A stretch of DNA of 64,000 nt from positions 124,001-188,000 of the forward strand of contig NZ_JAKJXE010000009.1 of NCBI RefSeq assembly GCF_021728295.1, written 5' to 3'. The notes below the pieces were generated by a model. That model did no database searches. It was not told the DNA's origin and saw nothing but the letters and a program-made list of their open reading frames with translations. The position numbers and the translations under genes were made by a program. Source of the DNA: Pseudomonas petrae (GTDB taxonomy: Bacteria; Pseudomonadota; Gammaproteobacteria; Pseudomonadales; Pseudomonadaceae). Shown here one piece after another: positions 8,312 through 15,578 of this stretch (position 1 is its first letter; the number at the start of each line of letters is the position of its first letter).

Positions 8312-8350
8312 TAAGCCCTGTACGAAAAGCCACTTTTCGTACAGGGCTTA
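8312..8350. promoter_or_regulatory. perfect 18-bp inverted repeat in the earP-efp spacer
   Basis: TAAGCCCTGTACGAAAAG at 8312-8329 and its exact reverse complement at 8333-8350 are separated by only three bases (CCA). The repeat ends 34 bases before the efp ATG and begins 15 bases after the earP stop. The minus-strand transcript would form a long hairpin followed by GAAAG instead of a U-run, so it is not a standard terminator. It may be a processing or stabilising stem or an attenuating structure. Confidence 0.7.
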
Positions 8351-8365
8351 ATACAAGGCCGCGTA

Positions 8366-9511
8366 TCATATCCAACTTTGGTAAAACCTTACCAGCGCAG
8401 TCGTCAGATCCTCCTGCAAGGCCTGTTCCAGACACCAGCGCTCAGCATGGGCGGCCAGTTCATCGGTGTGCTGCTCCAACGCATGCCAGCCCTGAGTCAT
8501 GGCCTTGCCCCCATTCCAGCTGCGCCAGACCTCGGTCAGCGCCTGCCGCGCCTCCTCCGACAACCCCACCAGATACAACTCCAGAAACGCATCGAGTTTG
8601 GCCCAGTGGGCGTCGTCGTCCTGCTCATAGATGTGCCAGATCAGCGGCCGCCCCGCCCATTGCGCACGGACAAACGAATCCTCCCCGCGCACCACGTTGA
8701 AATCACAGCACCACAACAGCCGGTCGTAGTCTTCCTGACGCACGAACGGCAGCACCTGAATCCTCAGGGCATCGCGGGCATGCACGGCGCCGGCTTTCAA
8801 CTCCTCCACGCCCAACCAACGCTGAACGTCGCCAAGAATGCGGCCTTCCGGGACCAGCAAATGGGTCTTGCGATCAGCCTGCGCCAGGCACTCAAGCCAG
8901 CTGCCGAGCCCGGCGTGTTCGTAGGCAAACAGTGACATCAGCCGCGCCTCAGCGTGGGGCACGATGTTCAGGCGTTGGAGGAAGGATTGGCGTGCGCCGG
9001 GACTCGCCTGAAACGCCTGACGCTTTTCGGTCAAGCCCGCTTCACGCAACAACCCGCCGGTTTTTTCGGTGAAACCGGGGAAGAAGAAATACTTGCGCAA
9101 GCCTGAGGACTGGATCGACGGCAGGCCGTGACAGCCCGAAACCCAGTCCTCGGCGCTGAGGTATTCGAGGTTGAACCACAGCGGCCGCCTCTCCCGCGCG
9201 AGCATGGCCTCAATGTAGTCCGGTGGCAGGCGACAGGCGAAGGCTTCGACCACGACGTCCGGCAGCTCCACCGGTTGCCACGCCTTGGGCCATTCCTTTG
9301 GCCAGCGACAGACGGTCACGCCATCGCGCAGTTGTCGGTCAGCAAGCGGATCGGCACCCGGGCACAGCCGCGCGAAGGCGTTCAGGTCATCGATCCAGAG
9401 GCGAACGTGGAGGTCGTGTTCGGTGACCAGCTGTCGGGCCAGGCGAAAGGTCACGCCGACGTCGCCGAAATTATCGACAACGCTGCAGAAAATATCCCAA
9501 GAGGCTTTCAT
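8366..9511 (-). CDS. earP: EarP, EF-P arginine-32 rhamnosyltransferase
   Basis: An inverting GT-B glycosyltransferase that moves L-rhamnose from dTDP-rhamnose to Arg32 of EF-P. With the ATG at 9511 (AGGGAG upstream) the protein is 381 residues. It begins MKASWDIFCSVVDNFGDVGV, placing the known catalytic aspartates at Asp13 and Asp17. The nucleotide-sugar site includes VRGEDSFVRAQWAGRP with the conserved glutamate. The gene is immediately upstream of efp, the usual EarP/EF-P neighbourhood. An in-frame upstream codon would add 14 residues but lacks the family N-terminus. Confidence 0.96.
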   Translation of the reverse strand: MKASWDIFCSVVDNFGDVGVTFRLARQLVTEHDLHVRLWIDDLNAFARLCPGADPLADRQLRDGVTVCRWPKEWPKAWQPVELPDVVVEAFACRLPPDYIEAMLARERRPLWFNLEYLSAEDWVSGCHGLPSIQSSGLRKYFFFPGFTEKTGGLLREAGLTEKRQAFQASPGARQSFLQRLNIVPHAEARLMSLFAYEHAGLGSWLECLAQADRKTHLLVPEGRILGDVQRWLGVEELKAGAVHARDALRIQVLPFVRQEDYDRLLWCCDFNVVRGEDSFVRAQWAGRPLIWHIYEQDDDAHWAKLDAFLELYLVGLSEEARQALTEVWRSWNGGKAMTQGWHALEQHTDELAAHAERWCLEQALQEDLTTALVRFYQSWI

Positions 9512-9633
9512 CCGGGCTCCCTGAGGATGTTCAAAAAAACGATTGTCCTTCATTGCAGCGCAGAATCACCAGCCCCGGTCGTGCGACAATCGCCGCCACC
9601 GCTGGCCACATGCATACAAGTCTGGAGTCTGTC

Positions 9634-10029
9634 ATGTACGTCAACCACCGCGAACTGTCCGTCACGCTGCGCCCGCTCAAGCTGATCCTGTCGATTGCCG
9701 CCGGCATCTGGCTGGGCTTTCTCGCCTCCCTGCTGAGCCTGTGGCTGATCTATAAAATGCTCCCCGCCGAGCAGACCCAGGCACTGAACAATGCGGCCGC
9801 GCAGATGACCGCCCCGCCTGCGGCCAAACCCAAGCAGGAAAGTGATAACCCGATGTTCGATCAATACCGGCAGATCCTGCGCGACAGTGAAGCGCGGCAG
9901 ACGCAGGAGGCCGAACAGGCGGAGCGGCAACGCAGCTTCAACGGGCCGAAATGCCAGTTCTGGATGCAGCAGAACCAGACCGCCCCCAGCGAGAAAAGCC
10001 GTGCGAGCGTCTATCAGTTCTGCGGTTGA
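9634..10029 (+). CDS. hypothetical single-pass membrane protein
   Basis: A 131-residue protein of unknown function. A short basic N-terminus precedes one hydrophobic helix (about residues 17-44). An Ala/Pro/Lys linker and a charged, Gln- and Glu-rich helical tail follow, with two cysteines near the C-terminus (KCQFW and QFCG). This suggests an inner-membrane anchor with the tail in the periplasm. GGAG lies seven bases before the ATG. It is divergent from earP and followed 37 bp later by the Gre-like gene. Confidence 0.65.
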   Translation: MYVNHRELSVTLRPLKLILSIAAGIWLGFLASLLSLWLIYKMLPAEQTQALNNAAAQMTAPPAAKPKQESDNPMFDQYRQILRDSEARQTQEAEQAERQRSFNGPKCQFWMQQNQTAPSEKSRASVYQFCG

Positions 10030-10066
10030 ATCCCTTTTTGTCGAGCCACTCCATGCCCGTGAACAC

Positions 10067-10555
10067 ATGCCTGTGAACAAGCAAACCGTCCTGCAGTGCA
10101 TCGTCGAGAAGCTGCAGGTCGATCTCGATGTGGCCGTGCGGGCCGCGCAAACGGCGTACGAAACCGCGACCCACGAAGAGAACATCGCCGAGAACAAGTA
10201 CGACACCCTTGGGCTGGAGGCGTCGTATCTGGCGGCGGGTCAGGCGCGGCGCGTGGAAGAAATCCGTCAGTCGCTGAACCTCTGTCGCAACCTCGTGCTC
10301 AAGCCGTTCGATGAACAGCGCGGCATCCAGACCGGCGATTTCATTGCCCTCCGGGCGGACAACGGCGCGGGACAGCTTTTATTTCTCGGGCCTGATGCAG
10401 CGGGGCTGAAAATCACGGTCGACGAGCAGGTGGTTACAGTGATCACGGCACGCTCGCCACTGGGTCAGAGCCTGCTTGGCAAGCTTGATGGCGATGAGGT
10501 GGAGGTGGTGGTGAACGGCAGCCGCCAATCGTTCGAGATCACGCAAATCCTGTGA
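10067..10555 (+). CDS. GreA/GreB-family transcription elongation factor-like protein
   Basis: A 162-residue protein. Its C-terminal half (about 85-162: TGDFIALRADNGAGQLLFLGP, VVTVITARSPLGQSLLGKLDGDEVEVVV) is the FKBP-like GreA/GreB C-terminal domain that contacts RNA polymerase. The N-terminal part is helical with an acidic turn, HEENIAENKYDTLGLEASYL, unlike the usual Gre coiled coil. It could enter the polymerase secondary channel like GreA, DksA or Rnk, but cleavage-factor activity is uncertain. The SD is weak. The start ATG at 10067 is the first after the preceding gene's stop in this frame. Confidence 0.75.
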   Translation: MPVNKQTVLQCIVEKLQVDLDVAVRAAQTAYETATHEENIAENKYDTLGLEASYLAAGQARRVEEIRQSLNLCRNLVLKPFDEQRGIQTGDFIALRADNGAGQLLFLGPDAAGLKITVDEQVVTVITARSPLGQSLLGKLDGDEVEVVVNGSRQSFEITQIL

Positions 10556-10602
10556 TCCACTGATCATTTGCAGGGTTGTAGCCTCCGACTTTTTGTGGGT
10601 AA

Positions 10603-10670
10603 GGTGCGTAGTCGCACCACAAAGGGTGAATCCCGGAACACGGAGCCGGGGACACGGATTTAACCAAGGA
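10603..10670 (+). promoter_or_regulatory. structured leader with three CANGGA (Rsm/Csr-like) motifs
   Basis: The 5' leader of the next gene has a hairpin, GGTGCG-TAGT-CGCACC, at 10603-10618. A second hairpin, CCCGG/CCGGG, at 10632-10650 presents CACGGA (10639-10644) in its loop. CACGGA recurs at 10653-10658, and CAAGGA at 10665-10670 is the Shine-Dalgarno itself. Spaced CANGGA motifs with one in a loop and one on the SD are the hallmark of RsmA/RsmE translational control. Binding is inferred. Confidence 0.5.
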
Positions 10671-10678
10671 GATATTTC

Positions 10679-10885
10679 ATGACGAACGTCATCACTTTCC
10701 CTGACGCCCATGAACGTGATCGCCTCAAGTCCAGTGACCACCACGGGTTGAGATACCTGAACAAGAAAGAGCGACAACTGATCGACCGCCTGCGCATGAC
10801 CAGTCACGCCGGCCGCCAGTACGTTTACGACTACGCCAGCATCATGCAGCGTTCCAAGCCGTTGTATCCCGAACCCGTGGACTGA
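10679..10885 (+). CDS. hypothetical small basic protein
   Basis: A 68-residue soluble protein that I do not recognise. It is rich in His, Arg, Lys and Tyr, with HHGLRYLNKKERQLIDRLRMTSHAGRQYVYDYASIMQ suggesting two short helices. It has no signal peptide or membrane segment. A near-perfect AAGGAG lies nine bases before the ATG, so it is probably well translated when its leader is free. It stands between the Gre-like gene (124 bp upstream) and the DUF1003 gene (118 bp downstream). Confidence 0.7.
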   Translation: MTNVITFPDAHERDRLKSSDHHGLRYLNKKERQLIDRLRMTSHAGRQYVYDYASIMQRSKPLYPEPVD

Positions 10886-11002
10886 CGCGGCAACCCGGCC
10901 GCTATATCGGCGGGGATCAGCAACGGTTCAGCGCAGGTTCATGACTGCGCTCTGGGATGCAGGCCTATAGTGGGCAGATGTTTCTGTCTTCAGGAAAGCA
11001 TC

Positions 11003-11563
11003 ATGCCCACTGCAACGCCTGTCCCTTCGCCCGCCAAACCGAGCACTGCCGCTGCCGATGCGCCGGTCGATCATCTGCGCTTTCACAAACGCCACGCGCA
11101 CCTGGCGCCGACCTTTGGCACCGATGCATTCGCCCTCAAAGCCGAGGCGTTTGCGCGCTTCTTCGGCACGCCCACCTTTCTCGGCGCACAGACGCTGCTG
11201 GTGCTGCTGTGGGTGGGCGCCAACCTGAGCGGGCTGGTGTCATTCGATCTCTACCCGTTCATCCTGCTCAATCTGGCGTTCAGCCTGCAATCGGCCTACG
11301 CCGCGCCGCTCATTCTCCTCGCGCAAACCCGCCAGGCTGCCCGCGACAAAGCCAGCGCCGATGCCGACGCCGAGCATCGAGAAGCGCTGGCGACGGCCAA
11401 CGAAGAACGCATGGGCCGCGCGGCGCAGAACACGGCGCAGATGCTGGAACTGCTGGAACAGAACACCCGGCTCACCGAAATGACCAAAGTACTGACCGAA
11501 CGAGTTGAAGCGCTGACGGCGGACATGCACAAGCATTTCGTTAAACGCGATGGGCATGTTTGA
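11003..11563 (+). CDS. DUF1003 membrane protein
   Basis: A 186-residue inner-membrane protein with the DUF1003 core. Two hydrophobic segments occur around residues 62-105 (TLLVLLWVGANLSG and YPFILLNLAFSLQSAYAAPL), followed by a soluble coiled-coil tail with many Ala, Glu and Gln residues. No catalytic motif is visible and the family's function is not established. The ATG at 11003 has AGGAAAG upstream. An upstream in-frame ATG at 10970 lacks an SD. The gene runs towards the REP array and IS. Confidence 0.8.
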   Translation: MPTATPVPSPAKPSTAAADAPVDHLRFHKRHAHLAPTFGTDAFALKAEAFARFFGTPTFLGAQTLLVLLWVGANLSGLVSFDLYPFILLNLAFSLQSAYAAPLILLAQTRQAARDKASADADAEHREALATANEERMGRAAQNTAQMLELLEQNTRLTEMTKVLTERVEALTADMHKHFVKRDGHV

Positions 11564-11833
11564 CCGTTCCCCGCGCGCGCCGACCCTGTTGCGCTCGCCG
11601 CTCGCCGATTTTGCGCACGACCGCGATTTTTAATTCGGCGCAGGTCCACTGCCGGAGCGCGCTTGCCCGCGAATGCGATCTGCCTGCGCCGTCCATTTCG
11701 CCTGACACACCGCATTCGCCAGCAAGCCGGCTCCCACAGATCCTGTGCACGACGCTGAAATCCCGGCAAACGCCGATCCACTGTAGGAGCGCGCTTGAAC
11801 TGGTCAAGTAATTCTGGACACCCGTTTAGGTTT

Positions 11834-12712
11834 TCAAGCAGCCGCTTGCTCCGCTGCTACAGGCGACCTGTAGCCGTCGTAGCTGTGGGGGCGACGGCTG
11901 TTGTAACGCATGACATAACGCTGCACGTCCAACTGTGCTTCATGTGCTGACGAATATCCTTCCTTAGGCACCCATTCCGATTTTAGGCTGCCAAAAAATC
12001 GCTCCATCGGGGCGTTATCCCAGCACTCGCCTTTGCGACTCATGCTTTGCCTTAAGCCATGGGTCACCAGCTCATTCCGGAATTTATGGCTGGTGTACTG
12101 ACAGCCCTGGTCCGAGTGAAACAGCACACCCTTAGGGCGCCCGCGAAGCTCAACCGCCATTCTCAATGCCTCACAAGTCAGCGCGGCGTCGGGCGTCATC
12201 GAAAAGGACCACCCCACCATCCTGCGTGCAAACAAGTCGAGCACTGCAGCGAAATACATCCATTGCTTACCCACTTTTATGTACGTTACATCCCCGCACC
12301 ACACGGTATTGGGGGCATCCACATCAAACCTGCGTTTGAGCAGATGCGGCGCCACCAATGCCTCGACTCCTGAAGACTTGTATTTGTGCGGGCGACGCTG
12401 ACAGCTCACGACCCCGGATTCACGCATGAGAGTGCGCGCCATGTACCGGCCAACCTGATGGCCTTCGCTGCGAAGATCACTGGACAGCGTTCTTGCCCCC
12501 GCTGATCCCCTCGACTCCTTGTGAAACCTGACCAGCAAAGCCCTAAGCTTCGCACGGCTGCGGTTGGCGATGCCTTGGCGCTGGCGCCAAGCATAAAAAC
12601 TGCTGCGGTTGACTCCCAACGCGCGGCAACAATCGTGAACGCCGTAGTGCTCGCCAAGCTCGCTGATCAGTTCGAATGATCTTTGGAGTCCGAAAGCAGG
12701 AGAGCACTGGCC
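11834..12712 (-). CDS. IS3-family OrfB transposase (DDE, rve domain), reached by -1 frameshift
   Basis: Catalytic half of the IS3-family transposase. After the slip site this frame is open for 292 codons. It contains the HTH_21-like GVNRSSFYAWRQRQG, then the integrase core with the three acidic residues: Asp in WCGDVTYIKVGKQWMYFA, Asp in FHSDQGCQYTS and Glu in NAPMERFFGSLKSEW. It has no good start codon of its own (only a TTG at 12619), so it is probably made as the OrfAB fusion. The frame is uninterrupted. Confidence 0.93.
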   Translation of the reverse strand, partial: GQCSPAFGLQRSFELISELGEHYGVHDCCRALGVNRSSFYAWRQRQGIANRSRAKLRALLVRFHKESRGSAGARTLSSDLRSEGHQVGRYMARTLMRESGVVSCQRRPHKYKSSGVEALVAPHLLKRRFDVDAPNTVWCGDVTYIKVGKQWMYFAAVLDLFARRMVGWSFSMTPDAALTCEALRMAVELRGRPKGVLFHSDQGCQYTSHKFRNELVTHGLRQSMSRKGECWDNAPMERFFGSLKSEWVPKEGYSSAHEAQLDVQRYVMRYNSRRPHSYDGYRSPVAAEQAAA

Positions 12713-12975
12713 TTTTTTAGGATTTCGATATCCCGATCCTTCTGCCTGAGCAAGGTCTTGAGTCGCTGTATTTCCTGTTGCTCGGCGGTAATCGCCTTGG
12801 CGCCCACAGGCGTTGCGCCTTGGCGCTCCGCACGCACTTGTTCGACCCAGCGACGCAGTGCGGTTCGGCCAATGCTCAGGTTGTCGCAGACTTCAGGGAC
12901 CGATCGTCCCTCGTCCAGCACCATGGCCGCTGCTTTGAGTTTGAATTCGTTCGAGTAAGAAGTACGCATGCCCAT
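12667..12975 (-). CDS. IS3-family OrfA (HTH_Tnp_1)
   Basis: A 102-residue DNA-binding protein with helix-turn-helix SNEFKLKAAAMVLDEGRSVPEVCDNLSIGRTALRRWVEQV and a leucine-zipper-like tail, IQRLKTLLRQKDRDIEILKKA. GAGG stands four bases before the ATG. The heptamer A AAA AAG at 12712-12718, in the correct reading phase within codons for Leu-Lys-Lys, is the classic slippery site for programmed -1 frameshifting into OrfB. OrfA alone ends at 12667, overlapping OrfB. Confidence 0.93.
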   Translation of the reverse strand: MGMRTSYSNEFKLKAAAMVLDEGRSVPEVCDNLSIGRTALRRWVEQVRAERQGATPVGAKAITAEQQEIQRLKTLLRQKDRDIEILKKASALLLSDSKDHSN

Positions 12976-13419
12976 AACACCTCGGATTTGGGCGCCATCT
13001 TAGCGCCCGATTGAGATGTCCAAAATCATTAAGCCAGTTCAGCTTGCCCGCGAATGCGTTCTGCCTCTGTCATCCATTTCGCCTGACACACCGCATTCGC
13101 CAGCAAGCCGGCTCCCACAGATCCTGTGCACGACGCTGAAGTCCCGGCAAACGCCGATCCACTGTAGGAGCGCGCTTGCCCGCGAATGCGATCTGCCTGC
13201 GCCGTCGATTTCGCCTGACCCACCGCTTTCGCCAGCAAGCCGGCTCCCACAGATTCTGTGCACGACGCTGAAGTCCCGGCAAACGCCGATCCACTGTAGG
13301 AGCGCGCTTGCCCGCGAATGCGATCTGCCTGCGCCGTCGATTTCGCCTGACCCACCGCATTCGCCAGCAAGCCGGCTCGGAATCGGGGGTGTCAGTTGCT
13401 CATTCGTTGGCCGCAAGGT

Positions 13420-13517
13420 CTTTCGCGGGCAAGCGCGCTCCTACAGTGATTTGCGTTCAGCGCGCGATATACGTCATGCGCAATACCCGGTAGGAGCCGG
13501 CTTGCTGGCTAATGCGG
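13420..13517. repeat. additional class A REP copies
   Basis: One copy, TTCGCGGGCAAGCGCGCTCC with TACA following, ends near 13446. A second, TAGGAGCCGGCTTGCTGGCT, is at 13491-13510. Both are outside the 132-bp register. The remaining bases up to dkgB (13518-13707) hold no gene I can support. Confidence 0.65.
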
Positions 13518-13707
13518 TGGTTCAGGCGCTGCAATAACGACATTCCACTGAACGATCACGATCAAGCGCTGCCCCAAACTCCATGGCATTCATGATCCCC
13601 CGTCAAAAGTCCCGTGCCCGCGCTGTGGTTTTTCCCTGCCAGCCGACGCGGGATAGTGGGCATCTGCTTCGTTCATTCCCTTCCCCCTCGAACTCTGGAG
13701 TCTTCCC

Positions 13708-14511
13708 ATGACTGTTCCCGCATTTGGCCTCGGCACCTTTCGCTTGAAAGATCAGGTCGTCATCGACTCGGTCAGCAATGGCCTCGACCTGGGCTACCGC
13801 GTCATCGACACCGCGCAGATCTACGGCAATGAAGCCGAGGTCGGGCAGGCCATCGAGCAGAGCGGCGTGCCCCGTGACGCGCTGTACATCACCACCAAGA
13901 TCTGGACCGACAATTTTGCCGCCGACAAGCTGATCCCGAGCCTCAAGGAAAGCCTGACCAAACTGAAGACCGATCACGTCGACCTGACGCTGATCCACTG
14001 GCCATCGCCGAAAGGCCAGGTGCCTGTCGCCGAGTTCATGGGCGCGCTGCTGGAAGCCAAGCAGCAAGGCCTGACCCGCGAGATCGGCATTTCCAACTTC
14101 ACCGTGGCGCTGATGAAAGAAGCCATTGCTGCGGTCGGCGCCGAAAACATCGCCACCAACCAGATCGAGCTGCACCCCTACCTGCAAAACCGCACCGTGG
14201 CCGATTTCGCCAAACAGCACGGGATCAAGATCACTTCCTACATGACCCTGGCCTACGGCGAAGTGCTGAAGGACCCGGTCATCGGGCAGATCGCCCAGCG
14301 CCACAACGCAACCCCTGCACAAGTGACGCTGGCGTGGGCCATGCAGTCGGGTTACGCGGTGATTCCGTCTTCGACCAAACGCGCAAACCTGGAAAGCAAC
14401 CTGAAAGCCGCCGACCTTAAGCTCGGCGAAGACGACATGGCGCAGATTGCCCAGCTGGACCGCGGTCATCGCCTGACCAGCCCGGCCAGCCTCGCGCCGC
14501 AGTGGGATTGA
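13708..14511 (+). CDS. dkgB: aldo/keto reductase, 2,5-diketo-D-gluconate reductase B type
   Basis: A 267-residue NADPH-dependent reductase of the AKR5 type, acting in the cytoplasm on 2,5-diketo-D-gluconate, methylglyoxal and other small carbonyls. The AKR tetrad is present: Asp34 and Tyr39 in DTAQIYGNE, Lys64 in TTKIW and His97 in LIHWPSP. The cofactor site includes IPSSTKRANLESNL. The closest family resemblance is E. coli DkgB. GGAG lies before the ATG. It is a single gene followed by a UUCG hairpin. Confidence 0.92.
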   Translation: MTVPAFGLGTFRLKDQVVIDSVSNGLDLGYRVIDTAQIYGNEAEVGQAIEQSGVPRDALYITTKIWTDNFAADKLIPSLKESLTKLKTDHVDLTLIHWPSPKGQVPVAEFMGALLEAKQQGLTREIGISNFTVALMKEAIAAVGAENIATNQIELHPYLQNRTVADFAKQHGIKITSYMTLAYGEVLKDPVIGQIAQRHNATPAQVTLAWAMQSGYAVIPSSTKRANLESNLKAADLKLGEDDMAQIAQLDRGHRLTSPASLAPQWD

Positions 14512-14519
14512 TGCAGCCC

Positions 14520-14543
14520 TGATTCTGGCTTCGGCCAGAATCA
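14520..14543 (+). terminator. perfect C(UUCG)G hairpin after dkgB
   Basis: TGATTCTGGC and its exact complement GCCAGAATCA enclose the tetraloop TTCG, giving a very stable 10-bp stem that starts six bases after the dkgB stop. No U-tract follows. It may be a 3'-end-stabilising or weak terminating structure. Confidence 0.55.
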
Positions 14544-14573
14544 CCCCAGTCAGCGCCCCCTAATAACCCACCC

Positions 14574-14818
14574 GAACCATAAACAGGCACCCTGCCTGGC
14601 CCATCCCTGAAATTGGTTCGCTTACCGCCTGAACCAATCACGCCTGTCCCCGCGAACCAGACTTCCGAACCTTTGCCAATTGGCCCGAACCGGCGGGATC
14701 ACGCCTGCGCGCGCGGCCGGCCATCGGACCTTGCGGGTGAACCAATTTTCATTGGCATCGCTATTGCACTCGTCCCTTGTAGCCAACCCTGCTTCACGCA
14801 GCCGCTGGCCTCCGGTTC
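14574..14818. promoter_or_regulatory. cluster of GAACC half-sites, probable operator region of the GntR gene
   Basis: The 330-bp spacer holds GAACC at 14574, 14632, 14654, 14667, 14687 and 14739, and GGTTC at 14616 and 14814. Two are paired as a perfect dyad, ATTGGTTC-N11-GAACCAAT, at 14613-14639. CCAAT-TTTC-ATTGG is at 14742-14755. About 0.5 such pentamers would be expected by chance. No gene is visible here. The likely binder is the GntR regulator encoded next. Confidence 0.5.
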
Positions 14819-14840
14819 ACCCCCGTGACGAGAGACGCAG

Positions 14841-15578
14841 ATGGACAGCATCGACACTGACGCAACCCACGACACTTCGTCCAAGATGGCCCTCGACGCG
14901 CTTCGCCAGATGGTCGCGCAGCAGGCGGCCTTTCCGCAGCGGCCGTTGCCGACCGAGCGCGACCTGGCGGTGGATTTCGGCGTCAGCCGCCGGGCCATTC
15001 GCCGCGCGCTGGCGGTGCTCGAGGCCGAGGGGCACATCTGGCGGCGGCAAGGCAAAGGCACCTTCGTCGGCCCTACCCCGCCAAGCGCGGCCATGAGCTT
15101 TGCCAAGCTGTCGAGCCGGACCAATTTCAGCGAGGTCATGGAAGCGCGCATCTATCTGGAACCCGCACTCGCTTCACTGGCCGCGCTACGCGCCAGCGGC
15201 GAACAGATGGCAATCCTGCGCCGGCTGGCTGAACGCACCACCCATCAGCAACACGCCAGCGAACCAGACGCCGAAGGCATCGAACTGTGGGACAGCGCGT
15301 TGCATCGCGCGATCGCTGAAGCCGCCGGCAACCGGCTGATGCTGGACATCTTCGAAATGCTCGACGCGATCCGGCTTGATCCGGCGTGGCGTGACCTGCG
15401 CCAACGCGCCCGCAACACCGACCGCCTGAGCACTTACAGCCACGATCACCACGACATCGTCGGTGCCATCGAAAGCCGCGATCCCGCCAAGGCGGCCACG
15501 GCCATGCGCGGTCACCTGCGTGCGCTGCAACAGGCGCTCGATCACGTCATTCAGCAAGACCTCGAGGCCAGCGTATGA
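14841..15578 (+). CDS. GntR-family regulator, FadR/FCD subfamily
   Basis: A 245-residue repressor. The winged HTH (about residues 12-75) reads PLPTERDLAVDFGVSRRAIRRALAVLEAEGHIWRRQGKGTFV. An all-helical FCD ligand domain (about 90-235) follows with the metal/ligand motif regions EVMEARIYLEPALA, LWDSALHRAIAEAAGN and YSHDHHDIVGAIESRD. Its stop overlaps the start of the first ABC gene (ATGA), so it is the first gene of the importer operon and probably its ligand-responsive regulator. The ligand may be the imported peptide or its breakdown product. Confidence 0.92.
   Translation: MDSIDTDATHDTSSKMALDALRQMVAQQAAFPQRPLPTERDLAVDFGVSRRAIRRALAVLEAEGHIWRRQGKGTFVGPTPPSAAMSFAKLSSRTNFSEVMEARIYLEPALASLAALRASGEQMAILRRLAERTTHQQHASEPDAEGIELWDSALHRAIAEAAGNRLMLDIFEMLDAIRLDPAWRDLRQRARNTDRLSTYSHDHHDIVGAIESRDPAKAATAMRGHLRALQQALDHVIQQDLEASV

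Larger units (their letters stand above)
11796..13041 (-). mobile_element. IS3-family insertion sequence (1246 bp)
   Basis: The ends are imperfect inverted repeats, TGAACTGGTCAAGTAATTCT on the left and the complement of TGAACTGGCTTAATGATTTT on the right, both continuing GGACA, with the family's TG...CA termini. The 3-bp direct repeat GCT flanks the element (11793-11795 and 13042-13044). Two overlapping frames on the minus strand encode OrfA and the OrfB transposase. All catalytic residues are present, so it may still be active. The target was a REP arm in the second unit of the 132-bp array. Confidence 0.95.
11648..13378. repeat. 132-bp REP-doublet tandem array, interrupted by an IS
   Basis: A 132-bp unit repeats with starts at 11648, 11780, 13161 and 13293. 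Each unit begins ACTGTAGGAGCGCGCTTGCC (first copy ACTGCCGGAG), contains a facing CCAGCAAGCCGGCTCCCACA arm, and ends AACGCCGATCC. Removing the IS (1246 bp) plus one 3-bp target copy puts the third unit exactly 132 bp after the second. The fourth copy is cut off at about base 87. This is a BIME amplified as a unit. Confidence 0.92.

Noticed and set aside
11648..13378. CRISPR-like array
   Set aside because: Units are 132 bp with no conserved short repeat alternating with unique spacers, no cas genes, and clear REP palindromes.
13029..13416. Open frames encoding repeated peptides across the REP array
   Set aside because: The peptide repeats only mirror the 132-bp DNA repeat, and all three frames are open. 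No ribosome site or family match was seen.
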